Assembly (NCBI GenBank): GCA_902537395.1
Contig: CACBBE010000006.1
Coordinates: 1-43,381, forward strand
From: an uncultured Synechococcaceae cyanobacterium
Lineage (GTDB): Bacteria; Cyanobacteriota; Cyanobacteriia; PCC-6307; Cyanobiaceae
Reading direction: 5' to 3'
DNA length: 43,381 nucleotides
A program made the translations under genes and the position numbers. The notes under the pieces are model-generated. The model saw nothing but the letters and a program-made list of their open reading frames with translations. It made no database searches and was not told the DNA's origin. Shown here piece by piece: positions 8,251 through 16,503 of this stretch. The stretch's first letter is position 1, and each line of letters opens with the position of its first letter.

Positions 8251-9603
8251 ATGATATCAAAACTTAAATTTATAGATAAATTTAGAGAAGTCAAAAACTT
8301 AAAGATTATTGAAAATAAATCCGATGTAAAAAGACTTTCAAAAGATTTTTATAACTACTCTCCAATCCTTACTGAAAAATTAGACGAATGTATTGCTGAT
8401 TTGGTTGTAAGACCTAGTGATTACAAAGCGATAAAGGAAGTAGCAGAAATTTGTTGGGAATTATCTATCCCTCTTACTTTAAGGGGTTCAGGTACAGGTA
8501 ATTATGGACAAGCTGTCCCATTATTTAAAGGAGTTGTAATGCAAATGAGTCAATTTAATAAGTTAGAAGAATTTGATCCGGATACAGGTTTTGTAAAAGT
8601 ACAGTCTGGCTGTATTATGGGGGATTTGAATAAACAATTAGAGAAATATGGGAGGGAATTGAGGTTACTTCCTAGTACTTGGAAAACTGCAACAATTGGA
8701 GGTTTTATTGCAGGTGGATCAGGAGGTATTGGATCCATTAGGTGGGGATTTTTAAGAGATCCAGGAAATCTTATAGGTTTAGAGGCAGTAACCATGAATG
8801 AAAAACCTTCATTATTAAAATTTGATGCTGAAGAATCCGAACCTCTAAATCATGCTTATGGTACTAATGGAATAATTACTTCTTTATTACTTGCGACTGA
8901 TATCAAACGTAAGTGGTACTCATTAGTTATAGACTGTATTGAATTTGAAAAAACAATAGAAATATTAAAAACTCTTACTAGCGCAGCAATTAATCTGAAA
9001 TTAGGAGCAATTCTTGAAAAAGAAATTGTAGATCAAATGCCAAAATGGTTTAAAAGCAAATCTAGAAGTCACAAGATATTAATTCAATCTACTCTTGGAG
9101 GAATAAAAACCATCGGGCTAATTTGTAAAAAATTTAAAGTTGAATCTACCCTACTTGGGGAAGAAGAAAAGCTCCTCAATGGAATTTCTGAAGTCGTATG
9201 GAATCATACAACTCTTCATATGAGGTCTAGGGATAAAAATTGGACGTATTTACAGATGCTTTTGCCACTTAATAATGAACTAGAATTGATTAATTTTTTG
9301 AGAAAAAAATGGGGTAAAAAAGTTCTTTGGCATTTAGAGGCAGTTTCTCAACAGGGATCACCGCGATTAGCGGCTTTGCCTGTATTAAAGTGGAATGGGG
9401 TAGAAGAATTAAATGAAATAATGGAAGATTGCAAGAAACTTGGTGCGTTTATTTTTAATCCTCATGTTTTAACAGTTGAAGGCGGAGGTCTCGGAGTGGT
9501 AGATGCAGATCAAGTAAAAGCGAAATTAAGATTTGATCCAAAAGGGCTATTAAATCCAGGAAAATTGGAAGGTTGGGAAATAAAAGAACAATTTAAAATT
9601 TAA
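8251..9603 (+). CDS. FAD-binding oxidase of the GlcD / FAD_binding_4 family
   Basis: This 450-residue flavoprotein has the PCMH-type FAD fold: RPSDYKAIKEVAEICWELSIPLTLRGSGTGNYGQA near residues 51-90, MSQFNKLEEFDPDTGFVKVQSG, then TIGGFIAGGSGGIGSIRWGFLRD near 150-172, where the flavin pyrophosphate binds. It ends with FDPKGLLNPGKLEGW, usual for glycolate/D-lactate dehydrogenase-like enzymes. The N-terminal and C-terminal halves are shorter and less conserved than GlcD proper, so the substrate (a 2-hydroxy acid or another alcohol) cannot be read. It is co-directional with the amidohydrolase and probably shares its transcript. Its TAA and the folC stop share the palindrome TTAA at 9600-9603. Confidence 0.88.
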   Translation: MISKLKFIDKFREVKNLKIIENKSDVKRLSKDFYNYSPILTEKLDECIADLVVRPSDYKAIKEVAEICWELSIPLTLRGSGTGNYGQAVPLFKGVVMQMSQFNKLEEFDPDTGFVKVQSGCIMGDLNKQLEKYGRELRLLPSTWKTATIGGFIAGGSGGIGSIRWGFLRDPGNLIGLEAVTMNEKPSLLKFDAEESEPLNHAYGTNGIITSLLLATDIKRKWYSLVIDCIEFEKTIEILKTLTSAAINLKLGAILEKEIVDQMPKWFKSKSRSHKILIQSTLGGIKTIGLICKKFKVESTLLGEEEKLLNGISEVVWNHTTLHMRSRDKNWTYLQMLLPLNNELELINFLRKKWGKKVLWHLEAVSQQGSPRLAALPVLKWNGVEELNEIMEDCKKLGAFIFNPHVLTVEGGGLGVVDADQVKAKLRFDPKGLLNPGKLEGWEIKEQFKI

Positions 9604-10832
9604 CATTTCTGTTTATTCGCAAATTTAATAAATTCAGCAACTAAAAAAATAGAACCTGTTAGAACAGGATGATTAGATGGCCATTTTTCTAGGGAAAATA
9701 AATACTCAATGGCAAGTTCGAATGTTTTAAATTCAATTGTTTTTTGAAAGTCAATTTCTTTAATCTGAGAGAGTTCATTTAATTGCCAACTAGGTTGGTT
9801 TGGAACTGGCACAAGTAATAAGCGATCATTTTTCTTTAGAAGTGTTTTTAATATTGCGTAAATATCTTTTTGTCTTTGGACACCTATAATCCAAAAAATT
9901 CCTTTATCTTCATTCTCCCAATTACTTCGCTCATTAGAGAGTGCTTTTGCAGCAGGATAATTATGCGCACAATCTACAAGAATTTCTTTGTTGAAATAAT
10001 GTATTATTTCTAGCCTTCCGTTCCAATTTGTCTTTTTAAGACCTTCAGATATGTGTTTTTCTTTTATATTAAATCCCAAATTATTCAGCGCTTCAATTGC
10101 TCCAACAGCTACTGAAGCATTTTGCTTTTGAAAAATTCCTTTTAATCCAAGCTCATAGCTGTTTGAAATTGAATCTTTCCAGATAATTTCTGCTCCTACC
10201 TCTTTAACTTTTTTGGTTATTAAATTTTCAACTTGACTATTTTGATTGCATGAGATGACAACTGAGTTTTTTTCAATAACTGCTAATTTTTCTTGGGCAA
10301 TTTTTTCAATCGTATCTCCAAGAAATTCTTTATGGTCTAAGCCAATATTTCCAATAGCGATGATTGGTCTAGATTTATGGGCTGTTGTCGCGTCTAATCG
10401 TCCCCCTAAACCAGCTTCAAGAATAAGTAATTCAACTTTTTTATAGTCAAAAAAATTTAGTGCGCAGCAAATGATTTTTTCAAAAGGAGTTAATTCAAAT
10501 TTTGAAATTTTTTTTTCAATTAATCTATAGATTTTTTCAAAATCAGTTTTATTAATATTTTTTTTATTAACTCTAATCCTCTCGCATACATCCAAAAGAT
10601 GAGGAGATGTCGTTACACCGAAATTCCTTTTAGCTTCAAAAAGTATACTTTCTAAATATGCCGCGATTGATCCTTTCCCATTGGTTCCAATAATCTGTAT
10701 CGCAGGGATATTTTTGCAAGGATTACCAAGTTCTTCAAGTGCTTTTTTAATTCTTGATAAACCTAACCTGATATTATCCCGTTCATATTTAGGAGATAAT
10801 AATTCAAAAATTTTTAAATTTGCATTTTTCAA
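9600..10832 (-). CDS. folC: folylpolyglutamate synthase / dihydrofolate synthase
   Basis: FolC adds glutamate to dihydropteroate and then to folates. The 410 residues show the Mur-ligase-like pattern: the P-loop QIIGTNGKGSIAAYLESIL near residue 48, RIRVNKK, LILEAGLGGRLDATTA near 142, GNIGLDHKEFLGDTIEKIAQEK near 165, and the C-terminal NWNGRLEI...ILVDCAHNYPAA, where the Asp/His/Asn bind substrate. The start is TTG 10832, chosen because it opens directly into LKIFELLSP and lies 11 bases after the argD stop; argD and folC thus form a leftward pair. The 3' end is interlocked with the convergent oxidase gene. Confidence 0.94.
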   Translation of the reverse strand: MKNANLKIFELLSPKYERDNIRLGLSRIKKALEELGNPCKNIPAIQIIGTNGKGSIAAYLESILFEAKRNFGVTTSPHLLDVCERIRVNKKNINKTDFEKIYRLIEKKISKFELTPFEKIICCALNFFDYKKVELLILEAGLGGRLDATTAHKSRPIIAIGNIGLDHKEFLGDTIEKIAQEKLAVIEKNSVVISCNQNSQVENLITKKVKEVGAEIIWKDSISNSYELGLKGIFQKQNASVAVGAIEALNNLGFNIKEKHISEGLKKTNWNGRLEIIHYFNKEILVDCAHNYPAAKALSNERSNWENEDKGIFWIIGVQRQKDIYAILKTLLKKNDRLLLVPVPNQPSWQLNELSQIKEIDFQKTIEFKTFELAIEYLFSLEKWPSNHPVLTGSIFLVAEFIKFANKQKC

Positions 10833-10843
10833 AATTTAAATTG

Positions 10844-12019
10844 CTACAACTCTTCAAAAATTGAATTTAGCTTATCCAAAAGAATATTAATTTCTCTTCT
10901 AGATATAACTAATGGAGGAACAATCCTTACAACATTTCCTCCTGCAGGAACTACCAGTAATCCTTTATCAAAAGCTTTTAGTGTAATTTTTTTTGCATCA
11001 GCATAATCTTCATTGATCACAATACCTTGTATTAAACCTAAACCTCTTTTCCCGCTAATAATATTTGGAAATTTTTTTGACAATTCTTCAAACCCAGCAC
11101 TTAATTGTTCCCCTCTTAGATAAACATTGTTGATAATATTTCTTCTATTTATTTCTTCTAATACAGTTAGGGCAGCTTTACAGGCGAATGGGTTCCCTCC
11201 AAAAGTGCTTGCATGATCTCCTGGAGAAAAAATGTTGGCTTTTTCTTTTACCAATAATGCTCCAATTGCATGTCCTCCTCCTAATCCTTTAGCAAGGGTG
11301 AATCCATCAGGTTCAATTCCTAAATTCTCATAACCCCACATTTTCCCAGTTCGACCTACTCCACTTTGGACCTCATCTAAAATGAGAAGAGAATTATATT
11401 TATCACATATTTCTCTCAGGCTTTTAAAAAATATCTTATTTCCAGGAATTACGCCGCCTTCCCCTTGTAATGGTTCAACTAAAACGCCGGAAATTTTTTG
11501 ATCATTATTTTCACACTCTTCAAATAATTTTTTTACCGAATCAAAATTGTTAAATTTAAAAAATTTGAAACCTTGAATCATTGGTTCGAAACCTTTTTGA
11601 TATTTGGGCTGTCCAGTGGCACTCAAGGCTGCAAGCGTCCTTCCATGAAAGCTGGATTCTGCTGCGAGAATAATTGACTCTTTATCTTTATTTGTTGTAT
11701 TACCATATTTTTTAATTAACTTAATTGCTGATTCATTTGCTTCTGCACCACTATTGCAGAAGAAGACGCTTTTAGCGCAACTCATATTCGTTAAAGTTCT
11801 GCTTAATTGTTCTTGTTCTTCAATGTTGTAGAGATTAGAAATGTGCTGAATCTTTTTTAGTTGAGTTGATAACCTTCTTCTTAAAACTCTATCGCTATGT
11901 CCAAGACTACAAGTTGCTATACCAGCGACTGCATCAAGATACTTTTTACCTGTTTTGTCCCATAGCCAACAACCTTTTCCTTTTTTGAAAGATATATCGA
12001 ATCGACTATAGGTATTCAT
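10844..12019 (-). CDS. argD: acetylornithine aminotransferase
   Basis: ArgD is the PLP-dependent transaminase of arginine synthesis. With the ATG at 12019 the protein has 391 residues, typical of the family, and starts MNTYSRFDISFKKGKG like other cyanobacterial ArgD proteins. Visible are FCNSGAEANESAIKL near residue 107, AAESSFHGRT, ILDEVQSGVGRTGK, the PLP lysine in FTLAKGLGGGHAIG, and FGGNPFACKAA. The frame can be extended to a GTG at 12100, but those extra 27 residues are a translation of the tRNA-Leu gene and are not real. The start is only 5 bases from the tRNA 3' end, leaving no room for a separate leader. Confidence 0.96.
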   Translation of the reverse strand: MNTYSRFDISFKKGKGCWLWDKTGKKYLDAVAGIATCSLGHSDRVLRRRLSTQLKKIQHISNLYNIEEQEQLSRTLTNMSCAKSVFFCNSGAEANESAIKLIKKYGNTTNKDKESIILAAESSFHGRTLAALSATGQPKYQKGFEPMIQGFKFFKFNNFDSVKKLFEECENNDQKISGVLVEPLQGEGGVIPGNKIFFKSLREICDKYNSLLILDEVQSGVGRTGKMWGYENLGIEPDGFTLAKGLGGGHAIGALLVKEKANIFSPGDHASTFGGNPFACKAALTVLEEINRRNIINNVYLRGEQLSAGFEELSKKFPNIISGKRGLGLIQGIVINEDYADAKKITLKAFDKGLLVVPAGGNVVRIVPPLVISRREINILLDKLNSIFEEL

Positions 12020-12024
12020 CAAAG

Positions 12025-12106
12025 TGGGAGCGGTCGGACTTGAACCGACATACCCGAAGGTGCCGCATTTTGAGTGCGGTGCGTCTACCAATTCCACCAC
12101 GCTCCC
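12025..12106 (-). tRNA. trnL: tRNA-Leu (anticodon CAA)
   Basis: On the minus strand: acceptor GGGAGCG (12106-12100) pairs with CGCTCCC (12032-12026), discriminator A at 12025, anticodon stem CCGCA/TGCGG with loop CTCAAAA giving CAA, a long variable arm (CACCTTCGGGTA, the class II hallmark of tRNA-Leu) and T arm GTCGGTTCAAGTCCGAC. It is 82 nt without an encoded CCA. It reads UUG, also used as a start codon by several genes here. argD follows 5 bases downstream on the same strand. Confidence 0.97.
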
Positions 12107-12383
12107 AAGGCTTTTGAAAAAATGAACTTTTTTATTATAACAAAAATCAATTTATTGACTATTATTTTGCTCAAGGAACAGTTAACAAGCTAACGTTTTT
12201 TAATGGTTAATCTTTTCGATAAAAAATAGGATTATTTATTGCATTTGCTGACAAGAAATAAGTTAAAAAAGAAAATTTAGACATTTATGATACATTTTTG
12301 TGATTAAATATGCTTAAAAGTCTTTTTTAAAAGGAGATAGCTTCACTATTAGTAATATTTTGTTATATTTATAAGAAAAACAA
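12107..12383. other. AT-rich non-coding stretch upstream of two tiny ORFs
   Basis: These 277 bases hold no ORF I can support. They must contain the leftward promoter for tRNA-Leu/argD and the rightward promoter for the small ORFs. Visible pieces are GTTAACAAGCTAAC with a short dyad followed by a T run near 12180-12202, an AAAGGAGATAG stretch near 12330, and candidate -10 boxes TAATAT (12353-12358) and TATATT (12364-12369) for the rightward ORFs. None is strong. Confidence 0.4.
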
Positions 12384-12491
12384 ATGTCTAAAATCCAAGC
12401 TAAAAAATTATCCTTTAAATTTGTCCCTTATCTTTTTATTGCAGTGACTATATTGACAACATTTGGATCTAATAGCGGAATTTGGGTATGA
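12384..12491 (+). CDS. 35-residue single-span membrane peptide (first of a coupled pair)
   Basis: ATG 12384 opens 35 codons to TGA 12489-12491. The N-terminus is strongly basic (MSKIQAKKLSFK, five lysines) and leads into a hydrophobic helix FVPYLFIAVTILTTF (residues 13-27), ending with a short polar tail GSNSGIWV. This predicts one membrane span with the positive end in the cytoplasm. The TGA overlaps the ATG of the next ORF (ATGA), a normal sign of coupled genes. I do not recognise it as a photosystem, cytochrome b6f or NDH small subunit. It could be a small subunit of a membrane complex or a regulatory microprotein; function unknown. Confidence 0.6.
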   Translation: MSKIQAKKLSFKFVPYLFIAVTILTTFGSNSGIWV

Positions 12492-12598
12492 ATGAATTCA
12501 AATTTAAAGGTTTAAATAAAATTTGGTCTAATCGCTTTTTAGTTTTGTTTATATTATTTTTGAGTTGCATTTCACTAATTAACATTGCTTACGTTTGA
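12488..12598 (+). CDS. 36-residue single-span membrane peptide (second of a coupled pair)
   Basis: ATG 12488 overlaps the stop of the preceding ORF by 4 bases and opens 36 codons to TGA 12596-12598. The layout repeats that of its partner: a basic start (MNEFKFKGLNKIWSNR), then a hydrophobic helix FLVLFILFLSCISLINIAYV to the C-terminus. The FLSC segment recalls a lipobox but lacks the usual residue at -3, so lipidation is doubtful. It ends 38 bases before the convergent murA stop. Two short ORFs of matching topology joined by an ATGA overlap are unlikely by chance, but neither has a recognised family. Confidence 0.58.
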   Translation: MNEFKFKGLNKIWSNRFLVLFILFLSCISLINIAYV

Positions 12599-12636
12599 AT
12601 CAACTTCCTTAGTTCAAAAATATATTTTGGAAAAGA

Positions 12637-14007
12637 CTAAGCTGCTTCGAGTTTTGAAAGATTCTCAGATTTATGTTCAATTTCATATTCATTATTTTCA
12701 AAAATACTTTTACTGATCTCTCTAGTTATTTTTACACCTAAATTTTTTAGTTTTAATTCAAAATTTTCATAACCTCTATCCAAATGTTCTAATCCATATA
12801 TCTTACTACTACCTTTTGCCATGATTCCTGCAATTATTAATGCAGCTGATGATCTTAAATCTGAGCCAACTAGATTCATCCCAATAATTGCTTTAACACC
12901 TTTGATGTGAGCTACGTTTTTGTTCAGTTTTATACGGGCTCCCATTTCGTTGAGTAAATAAATATGATTCATTCTGTTTTCGAAAATTGTTTCAGTAATC
13001 TTTGATTCACCATTTGCGATTGTCATTAGAGCTGTAAATGGTGCCTGCAGATCAGTAGGAAAGCCTGGAAAAGGAGCTGTTTCAATATCTACTCCTTTAA
13101 TCTCTTTACTCTTGATAGAAATCGAATTACCTTTAATCGTAATTTTACTTCCACTCTCTTGAAGTTTATGAGTAACAGCTTCAAGATGATGAGGGATTAC
13201 TGGAGAAATTGTTATTGAAGAGAAAGTTGCAGCAGCAGCTATTAGAAAAGTTCCAGCTTCTATTCGGTCTGGAATTACTTTATGGGTGCATCCGCCAAGC
13301 TTATTAACACCATCAATAATAATTGTTTCTTTACCGGAGTCATAAATTTTTGCCCCCATTTTATTAAGCATTTGGCATAAATCTTGAACTTCAGGCTCTC
13401 TAGCAGCATTTTCAATAGTAGTTCTTCCTTTGGCTAAAGATGCTGCCATTATTAAAGTTTCAGTCGCACCCACACTTGGACAATTTAATTTAATATGAGT
13501 CCCATGAAGTCTATTTTTGGCCCCCCTTGTTTTTGCCTTGACAATTCCCTCTTCAATAATAATGTCTGCTCCTAATGCGATTAGCCCATTAATGTGCTCG
13601 TCTATTGGCCTTGAACCAATATTGCATCCACCTGGTAACGGTACTTGAGCTTCTCCAAATTTAGTTAATAGTGCACCTATACAAAAGAAACTAGCTCTTA
13701 ATCCTTTAACAAGTTCATAAGGAAGTTCTTTAATCGAAATAGTAGTTGGATCTATTTCTACTTGGTTGTTTTTACGAACTAAATTCACTCCTAAATTCTT
13801 TAAGATATTCCCCATCTTTTCAATATCAGTGAGAAAAGGTACATTTTCAAGAATTATTTTTTCATTAGTTAGCAATGATGAGGCTAATAAAACTAAGGCG
13901 GAATTCTTCGCACCACTAATTTCAACTATTCCATTTAACTTGCCTTGGCCAAGAATCTTTAAATTTTGCGATTTAAGATATGACTTCGTTTTGCTTCCGC
14001 AAATCAT
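12637..14007 (-). CDS. murA: UDP-N-acetylglucosamine 1-carboxyvinyltransferase
   Basis: MurA commits UDP-GlcNAc to peptidoglycan synthesis by adding enolpyruvate. In 456 residues one sees the inside-out barrel repeats, the N-terminal LNGIVEISGAKNSALVLLA, the catalytic loop PLPGGCNIGSRPIDEHI carrying the active-site Cys (the target of fosfomycin in other bacteria), CPSVGATETLIMAA, RIEAGTFLIAAA, and PTDLQAPFTALM. It is longer than E. coli MurA (419), partly through a charged C-terminal tail of about 20 residues (NEYEIEHKSENLSKLE). The start is ATG 14007; a large inverted repeat begins 4 bases upstream of it. Confidence 0.97.
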   Translation of the reverse strand: MICGSKTKSYLKSQNLKILGQGKLNGIVEISGAKNSALVLLASSLLTNEKIILENVPFLTDIEKMGNILKNLGVNLVRKNNQVEIDPTTISIKELPYELVKGLRASFFCIGALLTKFGEAQVPLPGGCNIGSRPIDEHINGLIALGADIIIEEGIVKAKTRGAKNRLHGTHIKLNCPSVGATETLIMAASLAKGRTTIENAAREPEVQDLCQMLNKMGAKIYDSGKETIIIDGVNKLGGCTHKVIPDRIEAGTFLIAAAATFSSITISPVIPHHLEAVTHKLQESGSKITIKGNSISIKSKEIKGVDIETAPFPGFPTDLQAPFTALMTIANGESKITETIFENRMNHIYLLNEMGARIKLNKNVAHIKGVKAIIGMNLVGSDLRSSAALIIAGIMAKGSSKIYGLEHLDRGYENFELKLKNLGVKITREISKSIFENNEYEIEHKSENLSKLEAA

Positions 14008-14010
14008 TAA

Positions 14011-14056
14011 GACTTAATTTATTAGATTCATCATGACAAACTAATAATATTAAGTC
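14011..14056 (-). promoter_or_regulatory. long inverted repeat abutting the murA start codon
   Basis: GACTTAATTTATTAG (14011-14025) pairs with CTAATAATATTAAGTC (14041-14056) except for one bulged base, leaving a 15-base loop. On the murA strand it ends 3 bases before the ATG, so in an mRNA it would cover the usual ribosome-binding region. If transcription starts inside it, it would instead be a DNA dyad such as an operator. It lacks a T run in the murA direction and is not a terminator. Confidence 0.55.
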
Positions 14057-14170
14057 CACCCTATGTAACGTCATGAATATTAATTAAAAGTGAAAATGTA
14101 TTTTTTGATTTCTTGGGAAATAAAAATTTAATAAATAATTGATCAAAATATTTATGTAATTAAAATATAG

Positions 14171-15040
14171 TTGATAACAAATTCTTCCAAATTACTCATA
14201 GAAAATACTTTTTTCAAAATAACTAGTAAAAATAATAATCTAGTTAAAAGATTTAGATCATTCAAAACAGGATCATCTCCAAAAGATCGAGACTTTTTTT
14301 GCATAGAGGGTACACATCTCATTGAAGAATTGCTGAAGTCTGGAAAAAATCCCTCTAAGATTTTAGTTACCGAAAAATGGCTAAGAAAGAATCAAAATCT
14401 AAGCAAAAAATTTCATGAGTCATTAATAAATATTGTCTCAGAGGAAGTCTTGGTATCTGCGATTTCAACAATTAATCCAGATGGGATAGCAGCTTTAGTG
14501 GAGATTTCAGCAATACCTAATTATAAATTTAATAAGAAAGATGATTTTGTTCTTGTTCTAGACAGAATTCAAGATCCTGGGAACATGGGTAATTTATTTA
14601 GAACCGCTTTAGCTGCGGGTGTTAATGCAATTTTTTTAGCTGGAGGTGCGCACCCATTAGGCCAAAAGGTATTAAGAGCATCCTCAGGTGCAGTTTTTCA
14701 TCTGCCATTTTTAAGATTTGATGGAATTGAAGAAGAAATATTAAATTCTTTACTTAAGTCTTTGTCTGAATTATCAAATGTAGGATTTAAGATTTTCTCT
14801 ACTAGTAGCCATAATGAGAGTTCAAAAAAACCTTCAAAACCTTACTGGGAAGTTGATTGGTCTAGAAGTACCGCATTAATTTTGGGTAATGAAGGTCAAG
14901 GTATTCATAAAAAAATTCAAGAAGCTTTTAATGAAACAATTACAATTCCGCATAGTGAGATTGTAGAATCATTGAATGTGGCTTGTGTTGCAGTTCCGTT
15001 ATTACTAGAACGAAAAAGAGTCGCATACACCTCTAAATAA
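14171..15040 (+). CDS. TrmH/SpoU-family RNA 2'-O-methyltransferase
   Basis: The 289 residues make a SPOUT-class methyltransferase. After an N-terminal substrate-binding part (FFCIEGTHLIEELLKSG, residues about 46-62) the three SpoU motifs appear: motif 1 VLDRIQDPGNMGNLFRTA near residue 130, motif 2 ALILGNEGQGI near 237, motif 3 IPHSEIVESLNVACVAVPLLLE near 257, forming the SAM-binding trefoil knot. The target (23S rRNA or tRNA) cannot be read from sequence. The start is TTG 14171. lpd follows after 11 bases, so the two are probably co-transcribed. Confidence 0.93.
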   Translation: MITNSSKLLIENTFFKITSKNNNLVKRFRSFKTGSSPKDRDFFCIEGTHLIEELLKSGKNPSKILVTEKWLRKNQNLSKKFHESLINIVSEEVLVSAISTINPDGIAALVEISAIPNYKFNKKDDFVLVLDRIQDPGNMGNLFRTALAAGVNAIFLAGGAHPLGQKVLRASSGAVFHLPFLRFDGIEEEILNSLLKSLSELSNVGFKIFSTSSHNESSKKPSKPYWEVDWSRSTALILGNEGQGIHKKIQEAFNETITIPHSEIVESLNVACVAVPLLLERKRVAYTSK

Positions 15041-15051
15041 ATAAATAAAAA

Positions 15052-16491
15052 GTGACTGATTCAAGTTTTGATTTTGATTTAATCGTAATAGGAGCAGGAT
15101 ATGGAGGTTTTGATGCCGCTAAACATGCTGCTGGTAAGGGACTGAAAGTCGCAATAGTAGAATCTTCTGATATGGGGGGCACTTGTGTTAACAAGGGTTG
15201 TGTTCCATCTAAAGCTCTTTTGGCTGCAAGTGGAAAAGTTAGAGAAATAGCTAATTATGAACATTTAGCTAAATTTGGTATACACGCTTCACCAGTAAGG
15301 TTCGAGAGATCAAAAATTGCAGATCATGCAAATAATTTAGTTTTAAATGTTAGAGAAAATTTAACAAAAACTCTTAAAAGGAGTGGAGTTGAAATTATTT
15401 TAGGCATTGGAAGAATTGAAGGAAATCAAAAAGTAGGTGTAAGAGATAAAAACGGAATTGATAAAATTTTCACATGTAAGAATATTGTTATAGCAACAGG
15501 CTCTTCTCCTTTTGTGCCCCGTGGAATAACTTTGGATAATAGGACCGTATTTACTAGCGATGATGCGGTTAAACTTGAGTGGCTTCCAAGATGGATAGCA
15601 ATTATTGGAAGCGGATATATAGGGCTAGAATTTGCTGATGTTTATACCGCGCTTGGTTGTGAAGTTACTATGATCGAGGCTTTGGAGAGTATTATGCCAA
15701 CATTTGATCCAGACATCACAAAAATTGCTAAGAAGAACCTTATTCAAGAAAGAGATATAGACACGAAATCAAATGTCTTTGCGACAAAAATAACACCTGG
15801 ATGTCCTGTAAAAATAGAACTGACGGATGCAAAATCTAAGGAAGTTGCAGAAACTTTAGAAGTTGACGCTGTACTAGTTGCAACTGGCAGAAGTCCTAAT
15901 AGTAATAACTTAAATCTTGAGTCGGTTGGTATCGAAACAGTAAAAGGTTTCATTCCTGTAGATGATCAAATGAGAGTTAAGATTGGTGATGAAATAATAC
16001 CTAATATTTGGGCTGTTGGAGATGTAACGGGCAAACTAATGCTTGCCCATACAGCTGCAGCGCAGGGTACTATTGCTGTTGATAATATTTGCGGTGGTAA
16101 TGTCGAAATTAACTATAAAAGTATCCCTGCAGCAACCTTTACTCATCCAGAGATAAGTTCAGTTGGTCTCTCTGAAGTTGAAGCTAAAGAGATATCTGCC
16201 AAAGAAAATTTTACTTTGGGAGTTGTCAAAAGTTTCTTTAAGGCTAATTCAAAAGCATTGGCTGAATTGGAGAGTGATGGATTGCTAAAGTTGATTTTCA
16301 ATAAAGATAATGGGAAAGTATTAGGGGCTCATATTTTTGGGTTACATGCATCCGATTTAATTCAAGAAATTTCGAATGCTATTTCAAGGAACCAAGATGT
16401 AATTGAATTATCTAAAGAAGTTCATACTCATCCTACTCTTAGTGAAGTAGTTGAGGTCGCATATAAACAAGCTGCTTCTCAAATAAAATAA
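15052..16491 (+). CDS. lpd: dihydrolipoamide dehydrogenase (E3)
   Basis: Lpd reoxidises dihydrolipoyl groups in the pyruvate dehydrogenase and glycine cleavage systems with FAD and NAD+. The 479 residues contain the FAD fold IGAGYGGFDAAKHAA, the redox-active disulfide GGTCVNKGCVPSKALL (residues about 43-58), the NAD fold IIGSGYIGLEFADVY near 186, the second FAD segment NIWAVGDVTGKLMLAH near 317, and the C-terminal HTHPTLSEVVE carrying the catalytic His/Glu pair. The start is GTG 15052. The E1 alpha gene pdhA is 8.5 kb away in the window. trpC follows 12 bases downstream. Confidence 0.97.
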   Translation: MTDSSFDFDLIVIGAGYGGFDAAKHAAGKGLKVAIVESSDMGGTCVNKGCVPSKALLAASGKVREIANYEHLAKFGIHASPVRFERSKIADHANNLVLNVRENLTKTLKRSGVEIILGIGRIEGNQKVGVRDKNGIDKIFTCKNIVIATGSSPFVPRGITLDNRTVFTSDDAVKLEWLPRWIAIIGSGYIGLEFADVYTALGCEVTMIEALESIMPTFDPDITKIAKKNLIQERDIDTKSNVFATKITPGCPVKIELTDAKSKEVAETLEVDAVLVATGRSPNSNNLNLESVGIETVKGFIPVDDQMRVKIGDEIIPNIWAVGDVTGKLMLAHTAAAQGTIAVDNICGGNVEINYKSIPAATFTHPEISSVGLSEVEAKEISAKENFTLGVVKSFFKANSKALAELESDGLLKLIFNKDNGKVLGAHIFGLHASDLIQEISNAISRNQDVIELSKEVHTHPTLSEVVEVAYKQAASQIK

Positions 16492-16503
16492 TATCTAAAA
16501 TTA

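Noticed and set aside
12020-12100. N-terminal extension of argD to a GTG at 12100 (27 extra residues)
   Set aside because: The extra residues are a translation of the tRNA-Leu gene (the familiar VELVDAPHSKC artefact). The ATG at 12019 gives the family's normal start.
12180-12202. GTTA/TAAC dyad followed by a T run as a terminator
   Set aside because: Only a 4-bp stem, and no rightward gene ends here; too weak in AT-rich DNA.
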